Assembly: GCA_016707705.1 (NCBI GenBank)
Contig: JADJHD010000006.1
Location: forward strand, 1 to 64,000
Source: Bacteroidales bacterium
Lineage (GTDB): Bacteria > Bacteroidota > Bacteroidia > Bacteroidales > UBA4417
DNA: 64,000 nucleotides
Direction: 5' to 3'
The notes under the pieces are model-generated. The model made no database searches. It was not told the origin of the DNA and saw only the letters and a list, made by a program, of their open reading frames with translations. Every line of letters starts with the position of its first letter. Within the stretch, counting starts at the first letter, position 1. Positions 18,963 to 27,882 of this stretch are shown one piece after another. The translations under genes and the position numbers were made by a program.

Positions 18963-20423
18963 TCAATAATGGCATTTGGCGCAATCAATTCCGCCAACCT
19001 GCTCAACGGTTACCTTCTTGATTTTGCCTGATTTATAATCTTCATGCAGTTTCTTGAAGGTTTCATAGTATTTGTTATCAGCGAACTGAACAGCAGTGCG
19101 GCGGTGACAATTTACACACCATCCCATTGAAAGGTCAGTAGCCTGTTTCACTATATCCATGTTTTCAACCATGCCGTGACATTGCTGACATTTAACCTTT
19201 CCTGCGGTAACATGTTGTTCATGACTGAAGAATACATGATCAGGAAGTTTATGGATACGAACCCATGGAATAGATTTTCCTGTTTCGATGGCTCTGTAAA
19301 TCTTATTGATCTCAAACTTTCCTGATCTGGCTCCCTGGGTAACCACCTTATGGCAATTCATGCAAAGGTTTGGTGAAGGTATGCCTGCTGACTTACTGGA
19401 AGATGCAATACTGTGACAGTATTCGCAATCAGTTTTATTTTGTCCTGCATGAACCTTATGGGAAAACTTGATAGGCTGATCAGGAGCATAATCTTGAGTC
19501 CTGCTGAGGCGTGTGCCTTCCTGCATTGCAAGGGTAACATGAACTCCGAGTCCGCCCAGGATAATAATAATATGTATGAATTTGTACTTTACTTTCTTGA
19601 AGAAGATCAGATCAGCAAGAGCCAGGGCCATAAGGAAGCCCAGGGTCAGGAATATAAGCAGACGTGCAGGGAAAGATTTTTCAGTCTCCATTCCTGTCTT
19701 TGAAACTTCTGAGAAATAGGCTGACATATCATAGATTTCATGATCAGCCAATTGCAGCCCCTTGTGTGAATCAGTCATTTTCTGGGAAGTAGGGGAGCTC
19801 AGTACCTGATAGAGGTTGGTGCCGTTTTGCTCTTTCCATGCCTCTGCGAGATCCAGCACTGATGGATTGAAGTTCAGGGAATCGGTGAGTATAGTAGCAT
19901 GGCAGGATGCACAGTTCAGGGTTGTTCCCTTTTCAAAAGGAATCAGTCCGAAGAAAAGCCTTTCGCCCCGCTTTATTTCTTCATTTGTAAATCCGTCTTT
20001 CTTGTTGATGTCAACAGTAACCTTACGTGCAGCTTCCGGCTGGAAGTTCTCGATATAGTTAAGAACATTGTTCAGATCACCATCTGTAAGGAATTTATGG
20101 TCTGGCATAGGAATCTGACCATTAGCCATGAAAACTTCCTTCGCAGTCTTATCTCCGGATTTTACCATTTCCTGAGAAGCTGCTATGAATTTCTTCAACC
20201 AGACTTTATCTCTTCGTTTGGTAACGTCCTTTAATCCCGGACCAACCAATTTATCTGCACTGATCTTATGGCAGACAGCACAGTTTTTATCGAAGATTTG
20301 TTTTCCCTTCATGTAATCAGCATCTCCGGTTGCTGAAAGAAAAACACCTGAAAGGATCAGGGTTACGGCTAATGGAACAGCCAGATTGACAATTCTTTGT
20401 CTGATCGATGCGTGTTTAAGCAT
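18963..20423 (-). CDS. actA: Alternative complex III multiheme cytochrome ActA, seven CxxCH motifs
   Basis: The 486-residue protein has an N-terminal hydrophobic segment (12-30), two class I cytochrome c modules with CAVCH (48-52) and CASCH (171-175), two helices (about 253-275 and 282-300), and a C-terminal domain with five sites: CEYCH (333), CMNCH (354), CQQCH (412), CVNCH (436) and CAKCH (481). The C-terminal five match the classical pentaheme ActA. The two N-terminal hemes appear to be a fusion of cytochrome c domains, giving seven potential hemes. It is the first gene of the respiratory operon, and a promoter box lies about 265 bp upstream. Confidence 0.94.
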   Translation of the reverse strand: MLKHASIRQRIVNLAVPLAVTLILSGVFLSATGDADYMKGKQIFDKNCAVCHKISADKLVGPGLKDVTKRRDKVWLKKFIAASQEMVKSGDKTAKEVFMANGQIPMPDHKFLTDGDLNNVLNYIENFQPEAARKVTVDINKKDGFTNEEIKRGERLFFGLIPFEKGTTLNCASCHATILTDSLNFNPSVLDLAEAWKEQNGTNLYQVLSSPTSQKMTDSHKGLQLADHEIYDMSAYFSEVSKTGMETEKSFPARLLIFLTLGFLMALALADLIFFKKVKYKFIHIIIILGGLGVHVTLAMQEGTRLSRTQDYAPDQPIKFSHKVHAGQNKTDCEYCHSIASSSKSAGIPSPNLCMNCHKVVTQGARSGKFEINKIYRAIETGKSIPWVRIHKLPDHVFFSHEQHVTAGKVKCQQCHGMVENMDIVKQATDLSMGWCVNCHRRTAVQFADNKYYETFKKLHEDYKSGKIKKVTVEQVGGIDCAKCHY

Positions 20424-21047
20424 ACGTCTTTGTTGATTAACAAGATATATTATGAACTAAGGCCATGGGCCCGGCATCATATTGCCTTGATTGCTGCAAA
20501 AAGTCTGAGGGTATTATTGTCAAATTAAACTAAGCAGATGGGATGGAATTATCTGACGGATAGCGCTTCGAGTTGTTAATACCTTCACAACTCAGCGAAG
20601 TTAGAGATATTAAAATAGGTATGCAATATGCATTTTGCAGAAATACTTGAGTGTATTTAGTTTAGAATTAGTCTAAATAAATAAAATCAAAGTTATATTA
20701 TTATAAAAACATAGTATTCAATATTATACGGATATGCAATTCGTTCTAAATAATTCGAGGTTAAATAAAGAATGAAGTAATAAAATACCTGAATATTGGA
20801 TGATAATATAATAAAAAGATGATAAAATGGCAATTATACAATAATACAAAACATGCCCTGTTAATACTGTAACAGACTCATTTGAGCAAAAAAATGAAGG
20901 CAGGTAGTACTAAAGGAAGTGATTTTTAAGGGCACACTGAATTAGGACAGATACACTTATCCAACTATCATTTAGATCAGGTAAATGGGGTCAGAAAATA
21001 ATTAAGTCGTGGGGATTTTTAAATAAACAACGTTCATTATCAGGCAT
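20424..21047 (-). promoter_or_regulatory. 624-bp gene-free region upstream of the act-cox block, with a -7 box at 20688-20695
   Basis: This AT-rich stretch separates actA from the TPM genes, all on the minus strand. Read on the minus strand, 20695-20688 is TAACTTTG within TATAACTTTG, an exact TAnnTTTG match. A possible -33 TTG lies at 20721-20719, with a 23-bp spacer that is slightly long. If used, this would give an actA leader of about 260 nt. No coding sequence, RNA gene or strong hairpin was recognised in the rest. Confidence 0.45.
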
Positions 21048-21860
21048 TTACCAGCTACTGCCAGCACCGCCTCCTCCGAAGCTTCCGCCTCCGAATCCTC
21101 CAAAACCGCCTCCGCCACCACCGCCGAATCCACCACTGCCACCAGAGAAGTTTCCCCAGTTACTTCCTGCACTGGCACCAAAAAGGAACGGCCAGAGCAT
21201 TGAGCTGGAGGAACGGCTTCCTATGTTCCGGTTACCCTTACCTCTGGTGAATATTGTGAAAAGAATTATGAAAAGTATGATGCCGATAACGATTCCTCCG
21301 CCTCCGTTTTCACCCTTTTTCTTCTTCTTGTAGTTGGCTGCTGTAAATTCACCTGAGGTGAACTTCATCAGCGTATTGATGGCGGCATCAATACCCCCGG
21401 CATAGTCGTTTTCCCTGAAACGAGGAATCATTTCGTTATTTACAATATCCCATGCAGTTGCATCAGGAACAAAGGGTTCTACGCCATAGCCTGTTGCTAT
21501 AAATGCTTCTCCCTTTTCGCCTGATGTTTTAGGTTTCACCAGAATAACAAATCCATTGTTGAATTTTTGTCCGCCTACTCCCCATTTTTGTCCGATACGT
21601 TGGGCAAAGTCGGAGGGATCATATCCAGCTATGCTGGGTACAATAACTACAGTGATTTGTGTAGAGGTGGAATCATTGAAGGCAACAAGTTTATTCTCCA
21701 GTGATTCAACAGCTGATGCATCCAGAATACCGGCAAGGTCATTTACCAGTCTGGGAGGCGAAGGTTTTGCTGGAATTTCGTCCTGCGCAAACGTGGGAAA
21801 AACAGTTAAGGCCAGGAGCAATAACAGGAGACTTGGAAATTTTAGGAACCTTGAGGACAT
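21048..21860 (-). CDS. TPM-domain protein with glycine-rich tail (YgcG-like)
   Basis: The 270-residue protein has a signal peptide (ends near TFAQ), a TPM/TLP18.3 domain (about 35-170) beginning LVNDLAGILDASAVESLE, a membrane helix (about 188-206) and an extremely Gly/Ser-rich C-terminus. This layout is typical of exported membrane-anchored YgcG-like proteins. TPM domains occur in photosystem II repair phosphatases in plants, but the bacterial role is not established. It is the last of three genes, after lemA and a second TPM gene, the usual LemA-TPM neighbourhood in bacteria. Confidence 0.88.
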   Translation of the reverse strand: MSSRFLKFPSLLLLLLALTVFPTFAQDEIPAKPSPPRLVNDLAGILDASAVESLENKLVAFNDSTSTQITVVIVPSIAGYDPSDFAQRIGQKWGVGGQKFNNGFVILVKPKTSGEKGEAFIATGYGVEPFVPDATAWDIVNNEMIPRFRENDYAGGIDAAINTLMKFTSGEFTAANYKKKKKGENGGGGIVIGIILFIILFTIFTRGKGNRNIGSRSSSSMLWPFLFGASAGSNWGNFSGGSGGFGGGGGGGFGGFGGGSFGGGGAGSSW

Positions 21861-21927
21861 GATCTGTTTCGGATTAAGGCATTATGATTTCTTGTTTTTT
21901 GTCACTTCCATTTAATTGCAGCATTGC

Positions 21928-22377
21928 TTAGGAATCACTGCCAAAAGATATTTCATCGCTCAATTCATTCTGGTCATCCAATTGACGCGGGAATCGGGTT
22001 TTCAGAACTTTCCCTACTTCCAGTATGGCTGTTGAAAGCCCTTCTGTAAAGTGGTTTTCCCTGAAATCATTCAACATTCTGGCTTTAATCCGCTCCCAAT
22101 AATCCTTTTCTACTACTGCATTTATCCCACTATCACCAATAATGGCAAATTTTCTGTTTTTTACGGCAAGGTAGATCAGGACACCATTCCGAAGTTCTGT
22201 ATCCTGCATCTCAAGTGTTTTAAATACTTGTGCTGCTCTGTCGAGGACTTCACCCTCACATTTATTTTCAATATGAACCCTGATTTCGCCGGATGTATCC
22301 AACTCAGCATTCAGGATTGATTGTTTTATCTCTTCAACTTGTTCATCGGAGAAGAAATTTTTGGCGTTTTTAACCAT
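21928..22377 (-). CDS. TPM-domain protein, signal-less
   Basis: The 149-residue protein contains a TPM domain: FFSDEQVEEIKQSI, then TSGEIRVHIENKC, a GVLIYLAVKNRKFAIIGDSG core and an RENHFTEGLSTAI segment. There is no signal peptide or membrane helix, so a cytoplasmic location is predicted, in contrast to its exported neighbour 67 bp downstream. Function is unknown. It lies between lemA and the YgcG-like gene and is probably co-transcribed with them, although an inverted repeat separates it from lemA. Confidence 0.85.
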   Translation of the reverse strand: MVKNAKNFFSDEQVEEIKQSILNAELDTSGEIRVHIENKCEGEVLDRAAQVFKTLEMQDTELRNGVLIYLAVKNRKFAIIGDSGINAVVEKDYWERIKARMLNDFRENHFTEGLSTAILEVGKVLKTRFPRQLDDQNELSDEISFGSDS

Positions 22378-22443
22378 AGCCTCATTAAATTAGAAGTTAG
22401 AAGCAGACTAACGGATGTGATATTACAACTTTTATGAAGATTT

Positions 22444-22485
22444 AATCCTTTGTGCAATCACCCTGGGGCAAAAGCACAAAGGATT
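22444..22485. repeat. Inverted repeat between lemA and the TPM gene
   Basis: A perfect 12-bp inverted repeat (AATCCTTTGTGC at 22444-22455 and GCACAAAGGATT at 22474-22485) surrounds an 18-base loop. On the minus strand it is followed only by a weakly T-rich stretch. It could act as an attenuator or partial terminator that sets the ratio of lemA to TPM transcripts, or as a protein-binding site. Confidence 0.55.
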
Positions 22486-22523
22486 ATTCAAACGGTCAGG
22501 ATGCTTCCTGTATTTTATCCGGA

Positions 22524-23120
22524 TTAGAACTCAACTTTCGGGGCGTTTTCGGCACCAGCTGAAGCTTCAAAGTAGGGCTTCTTTGTGAAACCGAACATTC
22601 CGGCGAATATATTGGTTGGGAAACGACGCAGTTTTGTGTTGTATGTCTGGACTGCATCATTGAAATTGCGGCGCTCAACATTGATTCTGTTCTCAGTACC
22701 TTCAAGCTGTGCCTGAAGCTGCAGAAAGTTCTGGTTTGCTTTCAGGTCAGGGTATTTTTCAACTACCACGAGAAGCCTTGAAAGTGATGATCCAAGAGCA
22801 TCCTGTGCCTGCTGGAATTTATTGAGAGAAGCCTGATCCATAGTAGCGGGATCCATTTTTACAGTGGGCTGGGTAGCACTGGCTCTCTGTTCTACCACCT
22901 TTATTAATGTTTCCTGTTCAAATTTGGCATATCCCTTAACAGTACTCACCAGATTTGGAATCAGGTCAGCTCTGCGCTGGTATGCTCCTTCTACATCTGC
23001 CCAGCGCTTGTTCACAATTTCTTCATTACTGACAAGGCCGTTAAAGAGTCCCCTGATCCATAAAAAGCTAATAAGCAGTATGCCCAGGATGACAATAAGC
23101 ACTATCCATGATTTTTTCAT
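22524..23120 (-). CDS. lemA: LemA family protein
   Basis: The 198-residue protein has one N-terminal helix (about 5-24) and then a helical LemA domain with the conserved stretches YQRRADLIPNLVSTVKGYA and LQAQLEGTENRINVERRNFN. LemA proteins are membrane-anchored with an unclear biochemical role; in many bacteria they pair with TPM proteins, as here. The downstream TPM genes support a shared envelope-related function. Confidence 0.93.
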   Translation of the reverse strand: MKKSWIVLIVILGILLISFLWIRGLFNGLVSNEEIVNKRWADVEGAYQRRADLIPNLVSTVKGYAKFEQETLIKVVEQRASATQPTVKMDPATMDQASLNKFQQAQDALGSSLSRLLVVVEKYPDLKANQNFLQLQAQLEGTENRINVERRNFNDAVQTYNTKLRRFPTNIFAGMFGFTKKPYFEASAGAENAPKVEF

Positions 23121-23209
23121 TTTCGTTCGGGTTTGATTAGTTTTTTTTGATTTTTATGTTTGTTTGATTTTACAGCCTATTATGACTCAAATCATATGAA
23201 ATAGTTACA

Positions 23210-25112
23210 TTATTTTATGATGTCCACTGATCTGCGGATAAATCCTGAAAGCGCTTCACCCTTCAGCAGGTTCTGAGATAGCAGGGCCAGATCGATAAGT
23301 TGCCTGCTTATTTTTTCCTGTTGTGCTTCATCATTAATCTCGGTAAGACCAAGAATCAGAGGATGATTTGAGTTGACTACGAGGTTGTATGAATCAGGAA
23401 GATTGCCCATAAATCCATATCCACCCATGGCTGACATATCCTTCATTCTCCTCATGAATTCAGGCTGGGTAATTATCACCGGCAAGTCAGATGTTCCAAG
23501 GCTTTCAAAAACAAGATGGAATTTCTGGGTATCAAGTGATTTTTCAAAAATCGGTGTAATCAGCTTCTGTTGCTCTTCCGACATGAGTGAAGGGAGCGCA
23601 TCTTCCTTAACAATCAGTTTATCTATTACATCTGCATCAACTCTGGCGAACTGGCAATTTTCAAACTTCTGTTCAATAGTGTTTATGAAATGGTTGTCGA
23701 TGGGACCATCCATTACCAGAATATCATATCCCCTGTCCTTTGCGGCACCTATATAGCTGTACTGCTCTTCAGTGTTGCTGGTGTAAAGATATACCAGTTT
23801 CCCTTCCTTATTGGTTTGGGCGTCAGCAATATGCTTGCGATATTCATCAAAGGTAAAGTATTTATTATCAGTATTTTTCAGCAGACAGAACTTTTCTGCG
23901 CGCTCGTAGAACTTTGGCTCTGATATAGTTCCATACTCGATGAACATCCTGATGTCATCCCATTTCTTTTCAAAATCCTCTCTGTTATTCTTGAAGATTT
24001 CCTCAAGCTTATCAGCCACCTTTTTCATAATATGGCCTGATATCTTCTTGACGTTCTGGTCACTTTGGAGATAGGATCGTGATACATTGAGCGGGATATC
24101 CGGTGAATCGATTACTCCATGAAGCAACGTAAGGAAGTCAGGTACGATTCCTTCTACTGAGTCAGTAACAAATACCTGATTGCAGTAAAGCTGAATTTTG
24201 TCACGCTGTACTTCATAATTCTTCTTTAACTTGGGGAAGTATAGTATTCCCGTAAGGTTAAAGGGATAATCCACATTGAGATGGATGCTGAAAAGGGGTG
24301 CATCAAATGACTGAGGATAAAGCTCATGGTAGAAGGCGTTATAGTCTTCTTCCTTCAGGTCCATTGGCTTTAATTTCCAGAGTGGATTGGTATTATTGAT
24401 GATTCTTGCTTTCTCAACCTGCACCTGTTTTGGTTCACCTTTATCATCCTTTTCTGTCTCAGAGGCTTCCCATGTTTTTTCATTTCCAAACCTGATAGGG
24501 AAGGGAAGGAACTTGCAATATTTGGTCAATAATTCATGAATCCTGCTTTCTTCGAGAAACTCAGCTGAGTCCTCAGAAATATGCAGAACTATTTCGGTAC
24601 CGCGATCATTTTTGTCGCAGTCGTTGATTGTATATTCAGGTGAGCCGTCACATTCCCAATGGACTGCTTTAGTTCCACCACCTTTTTTATAAGTCTTGGT
24701 TCTGATTTCCACTTTGTCGGAAACCATGAATGAGGAATAGAATCCCAGTCCAAAATGACCAATAAGTCCGCTTTGTTCTGCTTCGGTTTTGCCTTTGTAT
24801 TTCTTTACAAAAGCTTCTGCACCGGAGAAGGCTATCTGGTTAATAAACTGCTCAACTTCATCAGCTGTCATTCCGATTCCACGATCCTTAACAGTAAGGG
24901 TTTTGTTCTCCTTGTCAAGTATAACTTCAATTGTCAGGTCACCAAGTTCATCCTTAACCTTGTCGAGTGACGAAAGTGTTTTAAGCTTGGTTGTTGCATC
25001 GATGGCGTTTGATACGAGTTCCCTCAGGAATATTTCATGGTCAGAATAGAGGAACTTCTTGATAATGGGGGAAGATGTTTTCGGTCTGTACGTTGATTTT
25101 TCCGCTCTGCAT
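23210..25112 (-). CDS. htpG: Molecular chaperone HtpG (Hsp90), frameshifted near the start
   Basis: Homology covers a full-length Hsp90 of about 633 residues: N-terminal ATPase domain (E-N-I-F-P, LYSDHEIFLRELVSNA, GHFGLGFYSSFMV), middle domain and C-terminal domain. From the ATG at 25112 (MQSGKINVQTENIFP) the frame breaks at a run of five C residues in the coding strand (G5 at 25067-25071), where the expected TTC-CCC-ATT-ATC-AAG needs only four. Removing one base restores IIKKFLYSDHEIF and the remaining 600 residues to the stop at 23210. If the extra base is real, only an N-truncated product lacking the first ATPase helices would be made. Sequence error is likelier. Confidence 0.93.
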
Positions 25113-25396
25113 AGTATAATCTGCTTTTAGGTTTGAAATGGAAAAATCAAAGCATGTGCCATGTGTCAATAACCTGTCATTTTGACACTGGCGGAACTGA
25201 AAAGGTCTGATTTATGACAAAGTTGGCTGGGTATGGTATTAGCAAATGCCTGAAACGACAGCAGAATCAATTCTTCAGAAATATGAATAATTTAGTGCTT
25301 AGTGAACCGATTGAAATTAATGATATTTCACCACTGACTCTGAATACAAGTCATGAATCAATGAATTTGATTAATCTATCAAAGATTGAAAGCAAA

Positions 25397-26266
25397 TCAG
25401 GGTTGGGTTGTAAAATAGGAGGGACCCGATGGGATGAAAAGGATAGGTATATCGGCAATAAAGGTTTTCAACCAGCCGGCACAATACTCCATCCCCGCCT
25501 CTTCAGAAGGAATATGCCCAAGGAAAATTACTGCCTTTTTTCGGCCTTGCAGAACTGATTCTCTTGCATATTCATAAGTTTCCCATTGGGGACATTCACC
25601 TGCAATTACTACATCTGCATCATCTCTGCCAAGCATTCTGACATGAGTTTCCATTCCGGATGCTCCAGGGGCAAGCCATATATTGCTTACCATCTGATTT
25701 CTGTCACCGATCACATTGAATGCAGCTCCGGGAAATACACTACTCAATTGTATAAGGAGCTTGTCGAGTGTTAACTCCGGAATTTTGTAATGTTCGAGTT
25801 GTGAATCAGTGGCATATTCATTCCATTTAAGTTTGTTGCACATGCCCTGACGGATGCCATCCGGTTTCATGCTATGGATATAATCGTGAAAACGCCATAT
25901 AATCAGCTCATGCTCTCTGATATATCGCTGCTTTTCGATAAAAACCGGATCTTTTTCAAAAAAAAGAACTTCATCCAGATGATTGAAATAAATCGGCTCA
26001 TGAGTTACTATCATATTGCATTTATTGGCAACTGCTGCTTTCAGCACGTCCATTGTAGCAAACATGCAACAGATGATTCCGGTGACACGTGAGTCTGGCT
26101 TGCCTTCCTTGATAACATCCACTGTTCCTGCAATTGAAGGAGAAGCTGTCTGTTTAATGATTTCGGCTATTATAGATTCAGCCTTTTGTGATTCCCCATT
26201 CTGCCTGATCTGCGCATTTAGAAGGAACGGATAAACCAGAAAAATCAGAAAAATATAGTTTCTCAT
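25397..26266 (-). CDS. Nif3-like dinuclear-metal protein with an N-terminal signal peptide
   Basis: Started at the ATG at 26266 the protein is 289 residues. A signal peptide (MRNYIFLIFLVYPFLLNAQ) precedes a NIF3 family domain: MIVTHEPIYFNH (metal-binding T-H-x-P-like site), GECPQWETYEYARE, and VIFLGHIPSEEAGMEY (the G-H-x-x-x-E block). NIF3/YbgI proteins are hexameric or trimeric dinuclear-metal hydrolase-like proteins, normally cytosolic and of uncertain activity. The apparent export signal is unusual. The gene is divergent from the membrane protein gene beginning at 26552. Confidence 0.82.
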   Translation of the reverse strand: MRNYIFLIFLVYPFLLNAQIRQNGESQKAESIIAEIIKQTASPSIAGTVDVIKEGKPDSRVTGIICCMFATMDVLKAAVANKCNMIVTHEPIYFNHLDEVLFFEKDPVFIEKQRYIREHELIIWRFHDYIHSMKPDGIRQGMCNKLKWNEYATDSQLEHYKIPELTLDKLLIQLSSVFPGAAFNVIGDRNQMVSNIWLAPGASGMETHVRMLGRDDADVVIAGECPQWETYEYARESVLQGRKKAVIFLGHIPSEEAGMEYCAGWLKTFIADIPILFIPSGPSYFTTQP

Positions 26267-26551
26267 CGTGAGTGTTGTTTTAAGTGTCAGCGTACTCCAC
26301 TTATTAGATTTAACCAGCAATAAACAGATTATTTAGTCCAATATATTGTCACTGCTAAAGTACAGAATGTTCGCCTGAAGTGAAGGTAAGGTATTGCATG
26401 CAAATTAATAATTATGGTGTGGTTGGTGAAAAATGATATTTTCTGATTGTAATGTGCTGATTATTTGAAGAGTCGGGCACAGTTTGTCCATGCAGTAAAT
26501 AGTCAAGGCGATTCTGTAATGGGTACTTTTACAAATCCAAAACCCAACCCA

Positions 26552-27199
26552 ATGTACTCTTTGTCTACTCTGCCCACTCAGGCTCAAGTATTTTGTAATG
26601 AGCCACTTATGATTCACTTTGCTTCTCATCAAACCCTACAGGCCGGATTGCTAGTTCTTGGCATCTTTTTTCTATTGGGTGCTGTTATGCTGAGAATCAG
26701 GTATTACTACCGGAACAAACTATCTGCTGCGAAAGGCGAAGATTCTGAGCCCGGAAATAGAATTAATTATATTTCAACCTATTATGCCGGAGGTTATTCT
26801 GAAGCCGGGAAGAATATTTGTTCATGCCTGCTTTCGGCTGATGACAGCAGTTTACAGATTATACTTAATCCTGAAACCAAGCATCCAGACTCCATCGTTC
26901 GAATTCCAAAGGATGAAATTCTTAAAATCAAGGTTCAGGATGCATTTACAGTCAGAAATATTTCTGCTCCGGAAGTTTGGCAAGATTCGGTGAAATACCT
27001 GGCAGAGTCAGGATATAGAAAAAAGGATGTTGCCTTTTTGGTTATTGAATGGTTGCATGAGAAGAAGAACCAATCAGCATATTTTTTCATTTATGGTGAG
27101 TTTTCGATGCAACAGGCTGTGGTAAAATGCAATGAGCTGCTTGACGCGTGCAGAAATGCCAGGCTGGATCAAGCGGGGCTTTCTCTTCAAACTACCTAA
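26552..27199 (+). CDS. Uncharacterised membrane-anchored protein, VAFxVIEW family member 1
   Basis: I do not recognise a named family. From the ATG at 26552 the protein is 215 residues: a short N-terminus, one membrane helix (about 30-48, LLVLGIFFLLGAVML), then a soluble domain. Residues align along the domain with the product at 31819: YYAGGYSEA against RYAGGHPDI, IPKDEILKIKVQDAFTV against IPMNEIREFRVEDVFTM, and DVAFLVIEWL against EVAFVVIEWV. Other possible starts are an ATG at 26519 and a TTG at 26465. The 26552 start was chosen because both paralogues have CCAAAACCCAA just before the matching ATG and similar lengths to the helix. Function unknown. Confidence 0.7.
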   Translation: MYSLSTLPTQAQVFCNEPLMIHFASHQTLQAGLLVLGIFFLLGAVMLRIRYYYRNKLSAAKGEDSEPGNRINYISTYYAGGYSEAGKNICSCLLSADDSSLQIILNPETKHPDSIVRIPKDEILKIKVQDAFTVRNISAPEVWQDSVKYLAESGYRKKDVAFLVIEWLHEKKNQSAYFFIYGEFSMQQAVVKCNELLDACRNARLDQAGLSLQTT

Positions 27200-27294
27200 G
27201 TAATAATTGGTAGTTTTCACTGCAGGTATCCTTTATCAATAACTGTTAGTTGGGGAACTCAATTCCCAAATTCAGGCTGGTTTTTCTCCTGGTC

Positions 27295-27717
27295 TCAGAT
27301 TGAGTGCATTCTGTCAATAAATTCTTCAAGCCTTCTCTGTCTCGTCTCTTCCTTTTTGGATGATTCAATCCATCTCATATATTCTTTACGGTGAGTGAAT
27401 GAAAGTTTATGAAAAAACGCTGCTTTTTCCGGATTTGAATCCAGGTATTTCTGAACATCATTTGGGATTTCAACCTGTCTGGTTTCTGTGTCTTGCATCA
27501 GCTCAACATTAACATTATCACCGAATGTGATTCCCAATTGAAGGCGTATTTCTTTTGTAATTCCCAACACATGAAAGTCGAATCCCATTTTTGCAAGACT
27601 CCCTCTATAGGTGATGGTATGGTTGAATACAGCTTTCACCTTAACTTGCCCTTTTACTCCGAAACATTCCAATACAATGAAGGACCCCGCCGCAAGCAGC
27701 GGGGTATCAGAATTCAT
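27295..27717 (-). CDS. DUF1905/YdeI-OmpD-associated family protein with repeat-derived, probably truncated N-terminus
   Basis: The 140-residue protein has a DUF1905 barrel segment (VKVKAVFNHTITYRGSLAKM, then HVLGITKEIRLQLGITFGD) and the helical YdeI/OmpD-associated C-terminus (VEIPNDVQKYLDSNPEKAAF, then SFTHRKEYMRWIESSKKEET). Homologues have 20-40 more residues before this point. Here the only ATG, at 27717, and the first dozen residues (MNSDTPLLAAGS) lie inside a palindromic repeat element; the frame upstream runs only to a stop at 27775 with no better start. The repeat may have replaced the native N-terminus, leaving a truncated gene. YdeI-type proteins are linked to peptide resistance in enterobacteria; no role is inferred here. 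Confidence 0.7.
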   Translation of the reverse strand: MNSDTPLLAAGSFIVLECFGVKGQVKVKAVFNHTITYRGSLAKMGFDFHVLGITKEIRLQLGITFGDNVNVELMQDTETRQVEIPNDVQKYLDSNPEKAAFFHKLSFTHRKEYMRWIESSKKEETRQRRLEEFIDRMHSI

Positions 27718-27847
27718 CCGCCGGCTGGCGGACAGAAGCCATCCGCCCAGGCGGACAGAATAACAACCAAATTTTCAAATTCTGACTCCTGAATTCTGTA
27801 TTCACCAAACAACTAAAATAAGAATATCTCGCAGCAAGCTGCGGGGA
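27685..27847. repeat. Cluster of palindromic REP-like repeats
   Basis: The stretch holds CCCCGC-cgcaagca-GCGGGG (27685-27704), TCCGCCGGCTGGCGGACAG and TCCGCCCAGGCGGACAG (27717-27757), and CTCGCAGCAAGCTGCGGGG (27828-27846). All are near-palindromic, GC-rich islands in AT-rich DNA. The TCCGCC...GGCGGA type recurs near 33.8-34.1 kb and 41.3-41.5 kb. They look like dispersed non-coding elements of the REP/MITE kind. Confidence 0.75.
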
Positions 27848-27882
27848 ATTGAACCCATAAAGAGATTAAAGGCAATCGGTTT

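Noticed and set aside
25214..25558. 114-codon plus-strand frame
   Set aside because: Half overlaps the Nif3-like gene on the other strand, composition is unlike a coding sequence, and no motif is visible.
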